Shown here piece by piece: positions 38,883-50,329 of a stretch of DNA of 64,000 nucleotides (the stretch's first letter is position 1; every line of letters starts with the position of its first letter). The stretch spans positions 1 to 64,000 of the forward strand of contig JAVLUZ010000192.1 of the NCBI GenBank assembly GCA_036768485.1, read 5' to 3'. The position numbers and the translations under genes are program-made. Below the pieces are notes generated by a model. The model was not told where the DNA came from. It was given only the letters and a program-made list of their open reading frames with translations, and made no database searches. Source of the stretch: Mermis nigrescens. Lineage: Eukaryota; Nematoda; Enoplea; Mermithida; Mermithidae.

Positions 38883-39829
38883 TAGATTGCATATTAAAAA
38901 GCATCGAGTATAGAGTGATTTTGCATCTACTTCAATTTTTATACTCGACTTTCCTAAAAATAGAATATTTACGAAAAACTAATTATATAGATTTAGACAC
39001 AGCGGCTTGTTTTAGCTCATTGATTTTTCTTTTTAGCAAACTACCTCGTCAAGCTTCGATTACTGCAAAGCAAATTATAAAATATTTTGTAACCATCAAA
39101 TTCAAAAACAGAAACTCTAAAATCATAGTAGAGAGATCAAATGAAATAAAAGCTTCGTCGCATCAAAAATCGTTGAAGCTGATTTTTAAAATTATCGGAA
39201 AAAACTATGGAGTCAAACCTACCATCGTGTGTGACCCAATCGGCTTTAATTATTTGCATGAGTATATAAAGCGACTAAGCATTAACCGGTCTGCTCTAAT
39301 AATACAAGCATTTAACCAAATTTACAACGTAATGCCAATTTAATTCCAATTTTTCGTCAATAATAATGACGCAACTCATCCATCAACAAAATTCTTTGCC
39401 ATTATACAACGAAGCAACTACCTAATGGAATGCGAAAGATTTCTGTGTTGTTCTAGTGTGTATAACGAGTCGAGTAGTTATTTCCAATGAATCTAAAAGT
39501 CGGCCTGAAATATAACAAGTTTACCTAAGGGCAAGTAAAGCAGTGAGGTGTCAGTCAGTATATAATGATGCCTGTTGTGTTTCCACTTTGGTGACAGCGG
39601 AAATATTACTGCTTACTGACAGGCCTCATATCCAGGATTCAGCCGGAAAGGGGTTAGAGGTCGACCTAACATAAATTGGTCGATATCTCGGGAAATCCGT
39701 TAGGATAGCACGTAAATGCGCATTTTTCGACGTTTCTTAATATGCTCTATTCATTATGATCAAGGAAATCAAACTTTTCGAAACATTTTCTCCTTACTCA
39801 AAATGCTAGAATGAGCCAAAATTATGGAA
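38883..39829 (+). repeat. about 0.95-kb direct duplication, copy 1
   Basis: It begins TAGATTGCATATTAAAAAG and ends inside a G-family remnant. It is nearly identical to 43038-43988 in the same orientation. Copy 1 keeps an open reading frame. Confidence 0.87.
38915..39343 (+). CDS. 142-codon ORF of unknown function, possibly an exon or gene fragment
   Basis: The frame is open from 38915 to TAA 39343 and begins with GTG, with no early ATG, so it is more likely an exon or a captured fragment than a complete gene. The product is basic and Ile/Lys-rich, with VCDPIGFNYLHEYIKRLS near its end. I recognise no family. It is repeated in the copy at 43038-43988 with frameshifts. Low-complexity composition is an alternative explanation for the open frame. 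Confidence 0.3.
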   Translation: MILHLLQFLYSTFLKIEYLRKTNYIDLDTAACFSSLIFLFSKLPRQASITAKQIIKYFVTIKFKNRNSKIIVERSNEIKASSHQKSLKLIFKIIGKNYGVKPTIVCDPIGFNYLHEYIKRLSINRSALIIQAFNQIYNVMPI

Positions 39830-40486
39830 AGTATAGAGTGATTTCCCCATCTACTTCAATTCACATACTCGACTTTCCTAAAAAATAGAATATTCTACGA
39901 AAAACTAATTATATAGATTTAGACACAGCGGCTTGTTTTAGCTCATTGATTTTCTTCTTTAGCAAATTACCTCTGTCAAGCTTCGATTGCTGCAAGCAAA
40001 TTATAAAATATTTTGTAACCAAACAAATTCAAAAACAGAAACTCTAAAATCATAGTAGAGAGATCAAATGAAATAAAAAGCTTCGTCGCATCAAAAATCG
40101 TTGAAGCTGATTTTTAAAATTATCGGAAAAAACTATGGAGTCAAACCTACCAATCTTTATATCTTTTTTGGCACTATATAGATTGCATATTAAAAAGTAT
40201 CGAGTATAGAGTGATTTTGCATCTACTTCTGATTTTTTATGCTCGACTTTCCTAAAAAAATAGAATATTCTACGAAAAACTAATTATATAGATTTAGACA
40301 CAGCGGCTTGTTTTAGCTCATTGATTTTTCTTTTTAGCAGAATTACCTCGTCAAGCTTCGATTCTACTGCAAGCAAATTATAAAATATTTTGTAACCATC
40401 AAATTCAAAAACAGAAACTCTAAAATCATAGTAGAGAGATCAAATGAAATAAAAAAAGCTTCGTCGCATCAAAAATCGTTGAAGCT
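39830..40486 (+). repeat. two truncated copies of the duplicated segment
   Basis: Blocks at 39830-40151 and 40172-40486 repeat the first about 320 bp of the 0.95-kb segment with small indels. The second is cut by the foldback at 40487. Confidence 0.82.
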
Positions 40487-43037
40487 CAGTACGCGCCTTG
40501 AATTTTGCATGCGCAGTCTCCATTAACTTTTGTTGCAGTCGGATTTTAGCGAGCGGACCTCAGTGGCCATTAGTGGGCCGCTGTTAAGCACTTGCAGCCG
40601 ATTGACGGACTGCTTTCGAACTACTGCGGCCGTTCGTGGACTGCAGTGGCCGCTTGGATGCTGACTGCAGTTACTTTACTGTAAGTACGGAAACATGTAT
40701 AGTATCGCTGCTTGCATATTGCGTTATTTGTCGCACAAACGGAAAAAATTTTCTCAATCTGCTTTGATTTTTCGCATGCGTGCGTTTCAAAAAGTGTGTG
40801 CGTGCTTGTCCAGTCCGAGAAAAAAGGTAAAAATAGATTGGAATTTTCGTGCATATCATTATAATTCTCGTTTCCTCCATTGGAATCTCATCTAAGAGAT
40901 GATGGGCATAAAAATGAAAGAGAATAGTATTTCCTGTGTGCGATCAATTGCATATTTCTCTGCAGCAAAAGAGCATTTTAAAATTAATTTCAGGCTGAGA
41001 GCTTTCCGCGTTTTAGAACAAATTCATGGTTAATGAGCAAAAGATTTAAGAATCATATAGGCCCGAAATTTATTTTGCCATTAGTTATATGATTTTAAAA
41101 GCGCATCATTTTGAGTAAATCAAAATTAGCAATATAATCAAAGCAGATTGCTCTTATCTTTTGGAGGAAAAGGTTTTTCAAAAGGGTATTTTCCTTCTTC
41201 TACAAACCATATTTTTCACTCTTATATTGCAAAATTGGGAAGAGAGAATGAATAGTGACTATAAGGTCTGAGCTAAATATAAAATTTAACAAAATAGTGA
41301 AATACAGATGACAAATAGTTTTGCAAATAAATTGCACATCATAAAATTTTTGTTAAAATAAACTAAACAATAAATATCGTAATGCCTTTAAAATACAAAA
41401 TTGATAAAAAGCTCCTGATTATCCACTTTCAAAGATATATTGTATCTTCGCTTTTTTCATTAATTTATATACAATATGTACGTCAATGATATATTCAGTT
41501 CAGAAGTGAAATATATCATATAATGCCTGTCTCCTCAGGCAAGCATATAGTTCAAAAAATATTGCCCGTTCTATTATTTCGCGCAAATTTCATTCTGACC
41601 ACCCAACTTCCTTAGCAATTTTCTTGTTCAATTAAAGTACTTTATATGCGTATCTACCATTTTGTATTTATTCTATTCAGTGGACACACTCACGCACACA
41701 CACAGGGGCGGATTTAGGGGAGGGGGCGGCCGCCCCCCCCATTGGCCCAAAATAGTGCGCGAAATTAACGATTTTTGAGCGATTTTTAGCGATTTTCTAG
41801 TTAAAACGTCTAATTTTTCCGCCCAAGTCAAGGTTCCGCCCCCCCTTAGGGGTACCGCCCCCCCTTAGGAAAATCCTGGATCCGCCACTGCACACACATG
41901 TATTCAACGCAAAGCTTGAAAACACGACAACAAATTTTTACCTCCTGATATTTTTAATACACAAGCTCAAAAATATTTTGCTCGCGTTCCCTGCTCTCTG
42001 TTTGACTGAGGACGCATAAATTTTGCTGATCAGATAGCGAATTAGCTGGCGTTTGCAACAGGCTGTGCCTAAAACTTGAATCTCCTGCGCAAAAAGTGTA
42101 GTAATCGAGCGTTGAATTTCGACTTAACTTAAGTGGGAATAAATCGAAATATTGCAACCAAAATAACCCAGCGCACTATGCATGATGTACAATTAATTTG
42201 CAAATCTATTTGTCATCTGTATTTCACTATTTTGTTAAATTTTATATTTAGCATAGACCTTACAGTTACTATTTCACTATTCATTCTCTCTTCCCAATTT
42301 TGCAATATAAGAGTGGAAAATATGGTTTGTAGAAGAAGGAAAATACCCTTTTGAAAAACCTTTTCCTCCAAAAGATAAGAGCATTTGCTTTGATTTTATT
42401 GCTAATTTTGATTTAGTCGAAAAGATGTGCTTTTCAAAATCATATAACTAATGGCTTTGATGATTTTTAAATCTTTTACTCTTTATTGGCCAGAATTTGT
42501 TTTAAAACGCGGAACGCTCTCAGCCCAAAATTAATTTTAAAATACTCTTTTGCTGCAGAGCAATATGCAATCGATCGCACACAGAAAACACTATTCTCTT
42601 TCTTTTGTATGCCCATCATCTCTTAGATGAGATTCCAATGGAGGAAACGAGAAGTATAATGATATGCACGAAAATTCCAATCTATTTTTACCTTTTTTTC
42701 TCGGACTGGACCTGCAGCACGCACACGCTTTTGAAACGCACGCATGCAAAAAAATCAAAGCAGATTGAGAAAATTTTTCTTTCCGTACGTGCGACAAATA
42801 AGGCAATATGCAAGCAGCGATACTATACATGTTTCCATACTTACAGTAAAGTAACTGCAGTCAGCATCCAATGGCCACTGCAGTCCACGAACGGCCGCAG
42901 TAGTTCAAAAGCAGTCCATCAATCGGCTGCAAGTGCTTAACAGCGGCCCACTAATGGCCACTGAGGTCCGCTCGCTAAAATCCGACTGCAACAAAAGTTA
43001 ATGGAGACTGCGCATGCAAAATTCAAGGCGTGTACTG
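40487..43037. mobile_element. 2.55-kb foldback element with about 850-bp arms
   Basis: The left arm (40487-about 41345) and right arm (about 42180-43037) are inverted copies with ends CAGTACGCGCCTTGAATTTT and AAAATTCAAGGCGTGTACTG. The arms differ by scattered small indels. The loop holds an A-family MITE at 41703-41890. No target duplication was identified, because the two flanks come from different parts of the repeated 0.95-kb unit. Paired ORFs in the arms (40621-40895 and 42591-42940) are mirror images of each other and not genes. Confidence 0.88.
41703..41890 (-). mobile_element. A-family hAT MITE
   Basis: Ends CAGGGGCGGATTTAGG and GGATCCGCCACTG, in a CA repeat with CACACACA on both sides. 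It lies in the loop of the large foldback at 40487-43037. Confidence 0.85.
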
Positions 43038-43988
43038 TAGATTGCATATTAAAAAGTATTGAGTATAGTGATTTTGCATCTACTTCGATTTTTTTCTACT
43101 CGATTTCCCTAAAAAATAGAATATTCTACAGGAAAGTTTTAATTATATAGATTTAAAGACAACGGCTTGTTTTAGCTCGTTAATTTTTCTTTTTAGCAAA
43201 TAACCTCGTCAAGCTTCAATTACTGCAAACAAATGATAAAACATTTTGTAAACATCAAATTCAGAAACAGAAACTTTAAATTTATAGTTTAGAAATCAAA
43301 TGAAATCAAACAGCTTCGTCGCATCAAAAATCCTTTAATCTGATTTTTAAAATTATCGGAAACAACTATGGAGTCAAACCTACCATCGTGTGTGACCCAA
43401 TCGGCTTTAATTATTTGCATGAGTATATAAAGCGACTAAGCATTAACCGGTCTGCCTTAATAATACAAGCATTTAACCAAATTTACAATGCAATCCCAAT
43501 TTAATTCCAGTTTTTCGTCAATAATAATGACGCAACTCATCCATCAACAAAATTCCTTGCCTTTATACAACGAAGCAACTACCTAATGGAATACTAAAGA
43601 TTTCTGTGTTGTTCTAGTGTGTATAACGAGTCGAGTAGTTATTTCCAATGAATCTAAAAGTCGGCCTGAAATATAACAAGTTTACCTAAGGGCAAGTAAA
43701 GCAGTAGTGTCAGTCAGTATATAATGATGCCTGTTGTGTTTCCACTTTGGTGACAGCGGAAATATTACTCGCTTACTGACAGGCCCATATCCAGGATTCA
43801 GCCGGAAAGGGGTAGAGGCCGACCCAACATAAATTGGTCGATATCTCGGGAAATCCGTTAGGATAGCACGTAAATGCGCATTTTTCGACGTTTCTTAATA
43901 TGCTCTATTCATTATGATCAAGGAAATCAAACTTTTCGGAAACATTTTCTCCTTACTCAAAATGCTAGAATGAGCCAAAATTATGGAA
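43038..43988 (+). repeat. about 0.95-kb direct duplication, copy 2
   Basis: Same content and order as 38883-39829. The reading frame of copy 1 is broken here by small indels, but its last about 40 codons remain with a synonymous change (GCTCTA to GCCTTA). Confidence 0.87.
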
Positions 43989-44134
43989 AATACATCATAT
44001 CTGGCGCGAAGCGCCGAGATTCTGAAGATTTTACGTCAAAGACAGACAATTTTCCCCTCTCCGTGCATTATCTTACCTTACAAAACTTTCTCCCGGCCAA
44101 AAAAACGGGAGCAGCCCCACTAAATACGGCCCTA
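43780..44134 (+). mobile_element. G-family hAT element
   Basis: It starts CAGGCCCATATCCAGG and ends AAATACGGCCCTA, flanked by CTTACTGA and CTTACTGG. A truncated copy of the same insertion lies in the duplicated segment at about 39626-39829. Confidence 0.8.
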
Positions 44135-44166
44135 CTTACTGGTATCTGCTCAGACAGATAAATCTA

Positions 44167-45340
44167 TCCCGGCCTGCATCCAAGATTTTGTTTCTTAGAT
44201 ATAGTAAGAATCTAAGGGAACTATCTCTTGTACGGGTAAGGGGTCTGAATGCACGTACACCCCCAGCGGGGTCTGGTGCAGAGCCCCGAAAAATTTTAAA
44301 AAAAGGAGACTCTAATTTGAAGTCGTTATCTTGAATTTTTACAAAATCAACGGGATTTTGGTTCTAAGTTCATCCTAGAAATGATCAAAATTCATAAACA
44401 AATTCATAATCATCGCCGGAAAATTGCTGTCATTCTTGCTACATAAACAAAGCTCATTTTCTGCATTAAACCTGTGAAGAACAGAACATATTTTGATACA
44501 AAATACGCTTTAGGTTGTATAAAGAATAAAAATGAAGTGCTTAAACCACGCGCTTGGGAGTAAATAGACTGTAATTATACTTGAAAAATTCGATGCAAAG
44601 CACCGAAAATTTTTCGCTATTTCAGGCTAAAAAAGCAAAGAGGGAGTGGAGGAAAAAATCATTCTCGTATTCCCACTTTACTGCTTCGGCCTAGTGAAAG
44701 CGGAAGTAAAAGCAACTATTGACGTTTGAATTTTGAAACGAAGGAAAAACATCATAATGATGTGACACGCTCGAAAAGCACAATTTCCACGGTTGTTGAA
44801 ATTTACAAAAATTCCGCTGTTATCTGTAGCTATTCCCGGAGGGCCGAGTCAAACCTCCTCCCTACCACTTGAGCACATAAAACTAAGCGCCGATAATAAT
44901 AATTATTATCATAATACCTTATGCAGATAAACGCAAGGATAACAGGCACGGAGAAAAAAACATAGCAAATGTAAGGCGAATGTCATGGACACACAGGCAA
45001 ATACCTAATTGAGCTCACGTGTGCACCATGCAGGCCCAAATCCAGGATTTTGTTTTGGGGTGGGGGCACAAACAAAATTTCTTTAAAACATAAAGGGGGA
45101 CCAAAGGATGAATTTTAGTTTGCAAATTTTGCTACCCAGATACCTTAAATACGGTCAGAATCCAATGGAAATCATCTCTTTCAGCACTGAGGGTCTGCTC
45201 GAGTGGCGCATTCAAGCGCCACCAGCAGAGTCCGAGGCAGAGCCCCGAAAATTTTTTGTAAAAAGAGCACTTCAATTTTGAGTCATAAGTCGTTATGTTA
45301 AACTTTTTACGAAATCAGCCGACTCAGGGTATGAATAATT
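44167..45340. repeat. degraded G-family-like transposon remnants
   Basis: Starts like GCCTGCATCCAAGATTTTG (44174) and CAGGCCCAAATCCAGG (45031), together with AGAGCCCCGAAAA segments, mark two overlapping degraded elements. No ORF of interest. Confidence 0.5.
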
Positions 45341-45349
45341 ACTGCCAGA

Positions 45350-46493
45350 GGCAGTAATTATTTGCAGTCAACTGCAGGTAATATAGCACACAACGAAAAA
45401 TTATATGCAGTCAAAAACCAGCGGCCTAGACTGCAGGTAATATAGCACACAACGAAAAATTATTTGCAGTCAAAAACCATTGGCCTAGCATGCAGGCAAT
45501 ATAAAACACAATATAAAATTATATGCAATCAAAAATCAGCGGCCTAGACTGCAGGTAATATAGCACACAATGTGGTATTATATGCAGTCAAGTTGAATGC
45601 TTATCGATATGGGAAGCTGGCGCTTCGCTCGCATTTAAACCTGTAGTAGATAGTTTTAGAAGGCACTTTTATTTGAGATGGTCTAGCAGATTTGCTTCCT
45701 CACTAAGGAATGTTTTTTTGCGCTGCACGGATAGCAGCCTCAATAGCTGCCCAGTCACCTATTAGCGCATGTTGATGGGCCAGCGTAAGCTCTGGTTCTG
45801 CTTGATAGATATTGAATAGCTGTTGCTGTTCTTGTCCTCATTCTGGGGCTCTGTTTTATTGCAGTGGAAATAAAATGCTTCGAAAATCTGTACGTACCAA
45901 CAGGAAAGTGAGGTACATGCCTACGCTGTCTACATACTTTAATTTAGCCATTTTTTGCCCTTTTCTCGCGTTTAAATCTAATTTCATAGCTGGCTAAATA
46001 GCCATTGTGTCAAGTATTGGACATGATTCGACATCATAAGATTAGGTAATTAACTGTGATATTGCTAGTCTGTTTATTAAGATCTTATGCGCTCTGTTCG
46101 AACCATCCTGTAATTGTGCAATTATAAATTAATTCCGGATTGATCATATATGTGTGTATGTATGCCCAAGAGCTTACGCTGGCTCATTAACATGCGTTAA
46201 TGGCAGACTGGGCAGCTATTGAGGCTGCTACCCATGCAGCACAAAAAAAGATTCCCCAGTGAGGATGCAAATCTGTCAGACCATCTCAAATAAAAGTGCC
46301 TTCTAGAACCATCTACTACAGGTTGAATTGCGAGCGAGGCACCAGCTTCCCCTATAGATAGCATTCAACTCGGCTGCATATAATATCACATTGTGTGCTA
46401 TATTACCTGCAGTCCAGACCGCTGGTTTTTGACTGCATATAATTTTACTTTGTGTGCTATATTACCTGCAGTTGACTGCAAATGATTACTGCC
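45350..46493. mobile_element. 1.14-kb foldback element with repeated termini
   Basis: Inverted ends GGCAGTAATTATTTGCAGTC and GACTGCAAATGATTACTGCC enclose arms of about 450 bp. The termini contain an about 60-bp repeat with CTGCAGGTAATATAGCACAC. Both arms encode a short Ala-rich peptide (ELTLAH, WAAIEAA) on opposite strands, perhaps a remnant of a gene carried by the parent element. Confidence 0.8.
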
Positions 46494-46544
46494 GCTGAAA
46501 GGCGTACGACTGTCTGTATCAGCACGGATATCAACATATAAAAG

Positions 46545-46880
46545 GGTCATTCCATGTCAAGTGACCCAACGCTCCCAGTCAACCGTCTCCAATCTGCATG
46601 AAATTTTGCACAGAAGTAGCCCTTGGTCTCAAACTAAACTGGGCAAGATATTAGACTCTAATATGCTTTTGTTCAAAAGTTATTGGCTTTGGTCTACAGG
46701 GCCGCGCCGTATAACTTAATTTTTTGTAATCTGCGACCTTGAAAATGGTAGAAAAATATGTTTGTAGTAATAATTGGAAGCTTTTGATGAACAGCATAAA
46801 TCCTAAAAGTGGCTCAAAATGGTGAATGTCGTAGTTATGATGTTTGAAGCAACGTAACTCTGTGAGTTTTGTATGGATTT
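46545..46880 (+). repeat. repeat-like segment beginning GGTCATTCCATGTCAAGTGA
   Basis: It opens with the partly palindromic GTCATTCCATGTCAAGTGAC. I see no second copy in this window and no coding potential. Confidence 0.3.
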
Positions 46881-47444
46881 GGTTTATTTCTTTTTTCCGC
46901 GTCTTTTAGTGACACAAAGTATCGTTTTTGCGCAATTGTATGGCATTTCTACCAGAATGGCGCAAAATCGGTTCACCACATCATATTCTTCAGGAAAATT
47001 TTCGAATTTATTACAGTAATAGTCACAGATTGATTCTGCGTAAAATGTGTAACCTGCGTAGAAGCAGACATGGAAAAGGAACAAAAATATATAATAATTC
47101 TTGTTGGAAAGAACACGCAGGTACGTCTACTATTACTTACTATTTAATGCACAAGCTTAAGGTACTCAATCTAAGCTTAGAGAATTAATGCATCGACATA
47201 GTATACTTAGAATTAGCGTCTTGTAATCACTTTTAAGCTTGTACAAATTCACTCAAAACCGAATGTCCCCAGATGCCCGATTTCTTTCTCGCACGATAGA
47301 GCAGCAATCAAGATTTTTGAGATTTTTTTACACCAAAAAGGCGATTCGAAAGTACATGTATGCACTAATAATTCAGCCGCATACGATGAAAGCCGCTTCT
47401 GATATATCTTAGTTCTGTGCCTAACCCTTTATTGGGGACCTCTA

Positions 47445-50132
47445 GGCCCGGTTTACAAATGAAGGGGTTGACTAAGCCTGGGGTTAAATAAATTCTAAGG
47501 TTATTTAATCCCTGGGTTAAGTTAACACCGGGTATAACTTTATTCCCGTTTTCCGAATGAAATTTAACCCCAGGGTTAAGTAACAGGGTTAAATTAACCC
47601 TCAGGGGTTAAATACTACGAGCAATCACTGCGCACATATTCGTGTAGCTATGCATTGCATTTGTGGTTCGGGCAGTTGATAGTTTACATTGTACACAAGT
47701 GATCGATATTTGAATAAATCTGAGCTTGAGCAAGCACAGTTCGCATCTATCACTGTTCGAATGTGCTATAGTCCGTTTCATTCAGCTTTGAGGATTATGA
47801 AAAAATTTAAAGTGCTCACGAAAGTGTTTTAAACTCATACGGCATATATGATTTTCTACAGTATATCGAGTCATGTGGAGATGTATGTCATTGCTAAGCC
47901 CTATTACTGTAGTAGAATTTTTAAGCGCTTTTGTAGCCTGATTCTTGCTAAAAATTTAAAATAAAACCGCAAAGTTAAATGAAACAGACTATAGTCCTTG
48001 CGATCGACAACACGGTTTGTCAACTGAGACGGATTGAAGGATATTCAGTCAATCGAGGATCTAGGATTTTCGTAAGGAGGAGGGGGCGACCGATACCCCG
48101 ACTTTTTCCAAAACAGTCAAAAATTAGTTTAAAACCAGCTACTCACATGCAGATTAACGTTTTTTTGTTGTTTCATATTGTCTATTTGTGGTCAAATGAT
48201 TTCTGGTGTAGAACTTTTACGAAAAATTTCACAATTTTTAACAATTTTGTGGGTAAACGTGCTTAAATTTCTTCAACTTTAGCTAAAACTCGGCGCGAGG
48301 CCAGGGAAAATTTGTGGAATTTTGACAAAAGACATTTAGAGACTTGAATAATTCTTTATTTCCTGTTTTTGTGCATTGGCGCGAAGCGCGAAATGTTTTT
48401 ATAATTTATCCTAAAAAAATGTAAGAAAATTACAAAAATATGGCTTTCAGCTTTCATTAGGTGTTAAATGTGAGAAATTAAGGTTGTCGATGGCCAAAAA
48501 GTGTTGCAAAGTACATATCCATTCCTTATGTCGCTAACTATTTTAACCGATGGGAGGAGGGTGGTCGCCCCTCGCTCCCTCTTAAATACACTCCTGCATA
48601 TATTACAATGGAATCATCAAACTCGGAATAGAACATGTATGATAAATCCTGAATAATCAGACTCAGAATTCAGATAATAAAAAATTTGGAACTGGACAAT
48701 CGAAGATTTTATGATATTGGCAGTGTTATTTGAAACCTCAAAAATTCTGGAATCTGCGTTTCATTATGTAACGGGGGCGCCGCCTCCCACCGTTACGTGA
48801 GCAAAATTTTACCCGCACCGGTTTCCCGGATCTTCCGCTCTGATTCGCGTGTGTAGTACTAATCGACTACTCGGGCCCTTGCTCACAACTGCGCAAAGTA
48901 TTGAATGATATGAGAAAGAATGAAACATCAACGTCACAGGTTAAACTTCAAAGTAGGCATTTCTAACCGTGTAGTAGCACTCCTGCTACACTCCTCCCCC
49001 TCTAGGAGAAAGCGTAAGCGCAGAAAACTCCAGAGAACGAACTCTGGGACCTCCAATATGTAACGGGGGCGCCGCCTCCCACCGTTACGTGAACAAAGTT
49101 TTACCCGCACCGGTTTCCCGGATCTTCCGCTCTGATTCGCGTGTGTAGTACTAATCGACTAATCGGGCTCTTGCTCACAACTGTGCAAAGTATTGAATGA
49201 TATGAGAAAGAATGAAACATCAACATCACAGGTTAAACTTCAAAGTAGGCATTTCTAACCGTGTAGTAGCACTCCTGCTACACTCCTCCCCTCTAGGAGA
49301 AAGCGTAAGCGCAGAAAACTCCAGAGAACGAACTCTGGGACCTCCAATATGTAACGGGGGCGCCGCCTCCCACCGTTACGTGAACAAAGTTTACCCGCAC
49401 CGGTTTCCCGGATCTTCCGCTCTGATTCGCGTGTGTAGTACTAATCGACTAATCGGGCTCTTGCTCACAACTGTGCAAAGTATTGAATGATATGAGAAAG
49501 AATGAAACATCAACGTCACGGGTTAAACTTCAAAGTAGGCATTTCTAACCGTATAGTAGCACTCCTGCTACAATTGTATATCGAATATATAACTTGCAGT
49601 TAGTTTCATTTATCTATGAGGTTCTACAGTATACCGAGTTATGGGGAGATGTTCGCCATTAAAGCGCATTACTGCATCAATATTTTAATCCACTTTTGTA
49701 GCCTGATTCATCCTGATTAAATTTAAATGAAAGCCGCAAAGTTAAATGAAAAAGACTAAAATTCAATTCACTTATCTCACAATAGCATAAAATTTAAAGC
49801 TATTCAGAATTCTTATACACACTAGACCGTGTGCGACCAATACAGTTTGCAGAAATAAAACATTAACTTTGATAGGACAAATCAAGGAAAGTAAACCCTC
49901 AACAATTTAACCCTTTCATTCGGAAACCTGAGATAAGTACTGATATCAAATGCATATTATATACAACGCACTTACCCCCAAGGGTTAAGTTAACCCCAAA
50001 GGGTTGAAATTAAGCGTCGAGGGTTAAGTTAACCCCTTCATTCGAAAAGTAAGAATAAATTCCCTCACCTCGACAAAATTTATCGAATTAAACACCGGGG
50101 TTAGCTTAACCCCTTCATTCGGAAACCGGGCC
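47445..50132. mobile_element. 2.7-kb inverted-repeat element carrying an LTR-like array
   Basis: The left end GGCCCGGTTTACAAATGAAG and the right end CTTCATTCGGAAACCGGGCC are inverted copies, followed on both sides by blocks of GGGGTTAA and TTAACCCC. The flanks are CTA and CTG, so a 3-bp duplication (Harbinger-like) is possible but not proven. No transposase is visible. Confidence 0.6.
48767..49572 (+). repeat. three tandem 224-bp LTR-like units separated by 68-bp spacers
   Basis: Units at 48767-48990, 49059-49282 and 49350-49572 each run from TGTAACGGGGGCGCC to CACTCCTGCTACA, with the TG...CA ends of LTRs. The two spacers (68 and 67 bp) are nearly identical. This is the form expected of a tandem TRIM. 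No clear primer-binding site or polypurine tract is visible in the spacer, so the retrotransposon assignment is inferred. Confidence 0.7.
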
Positions 50133-50329
50133 CTGAACTATAAAAGCAGCTGGTAATGCAGAAAAATGTCCCCTTTGGTGCGGCCCTCAATAAGTGTATA
50201 TCCTTTTTTGGAATGGCCCTCAAAAAGTAAATGCCCTATTGAAACACAAGGACACGTAAAAGCCATGTTTGTTAGATGAGCCCTGGACATGACTAATATG
50301 CTTTGACAGCCACATTGGATGAGGTTTAT

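Noticed and set aside
35014..38900. Search for the first HIRA exon (start Met to NHN)
   Set aside because: No peptide like MKLLKPTWVNHN with a phase-1 donor was seen on the minus strand; it may be diverged, further upstream, or beyond my reading.
40621..42940. Pairs of 66-111-codon ORFs in the foldback arms
   Set aside because: The two sets are the same sequence on opposite arms, and frames are broken differently in each.
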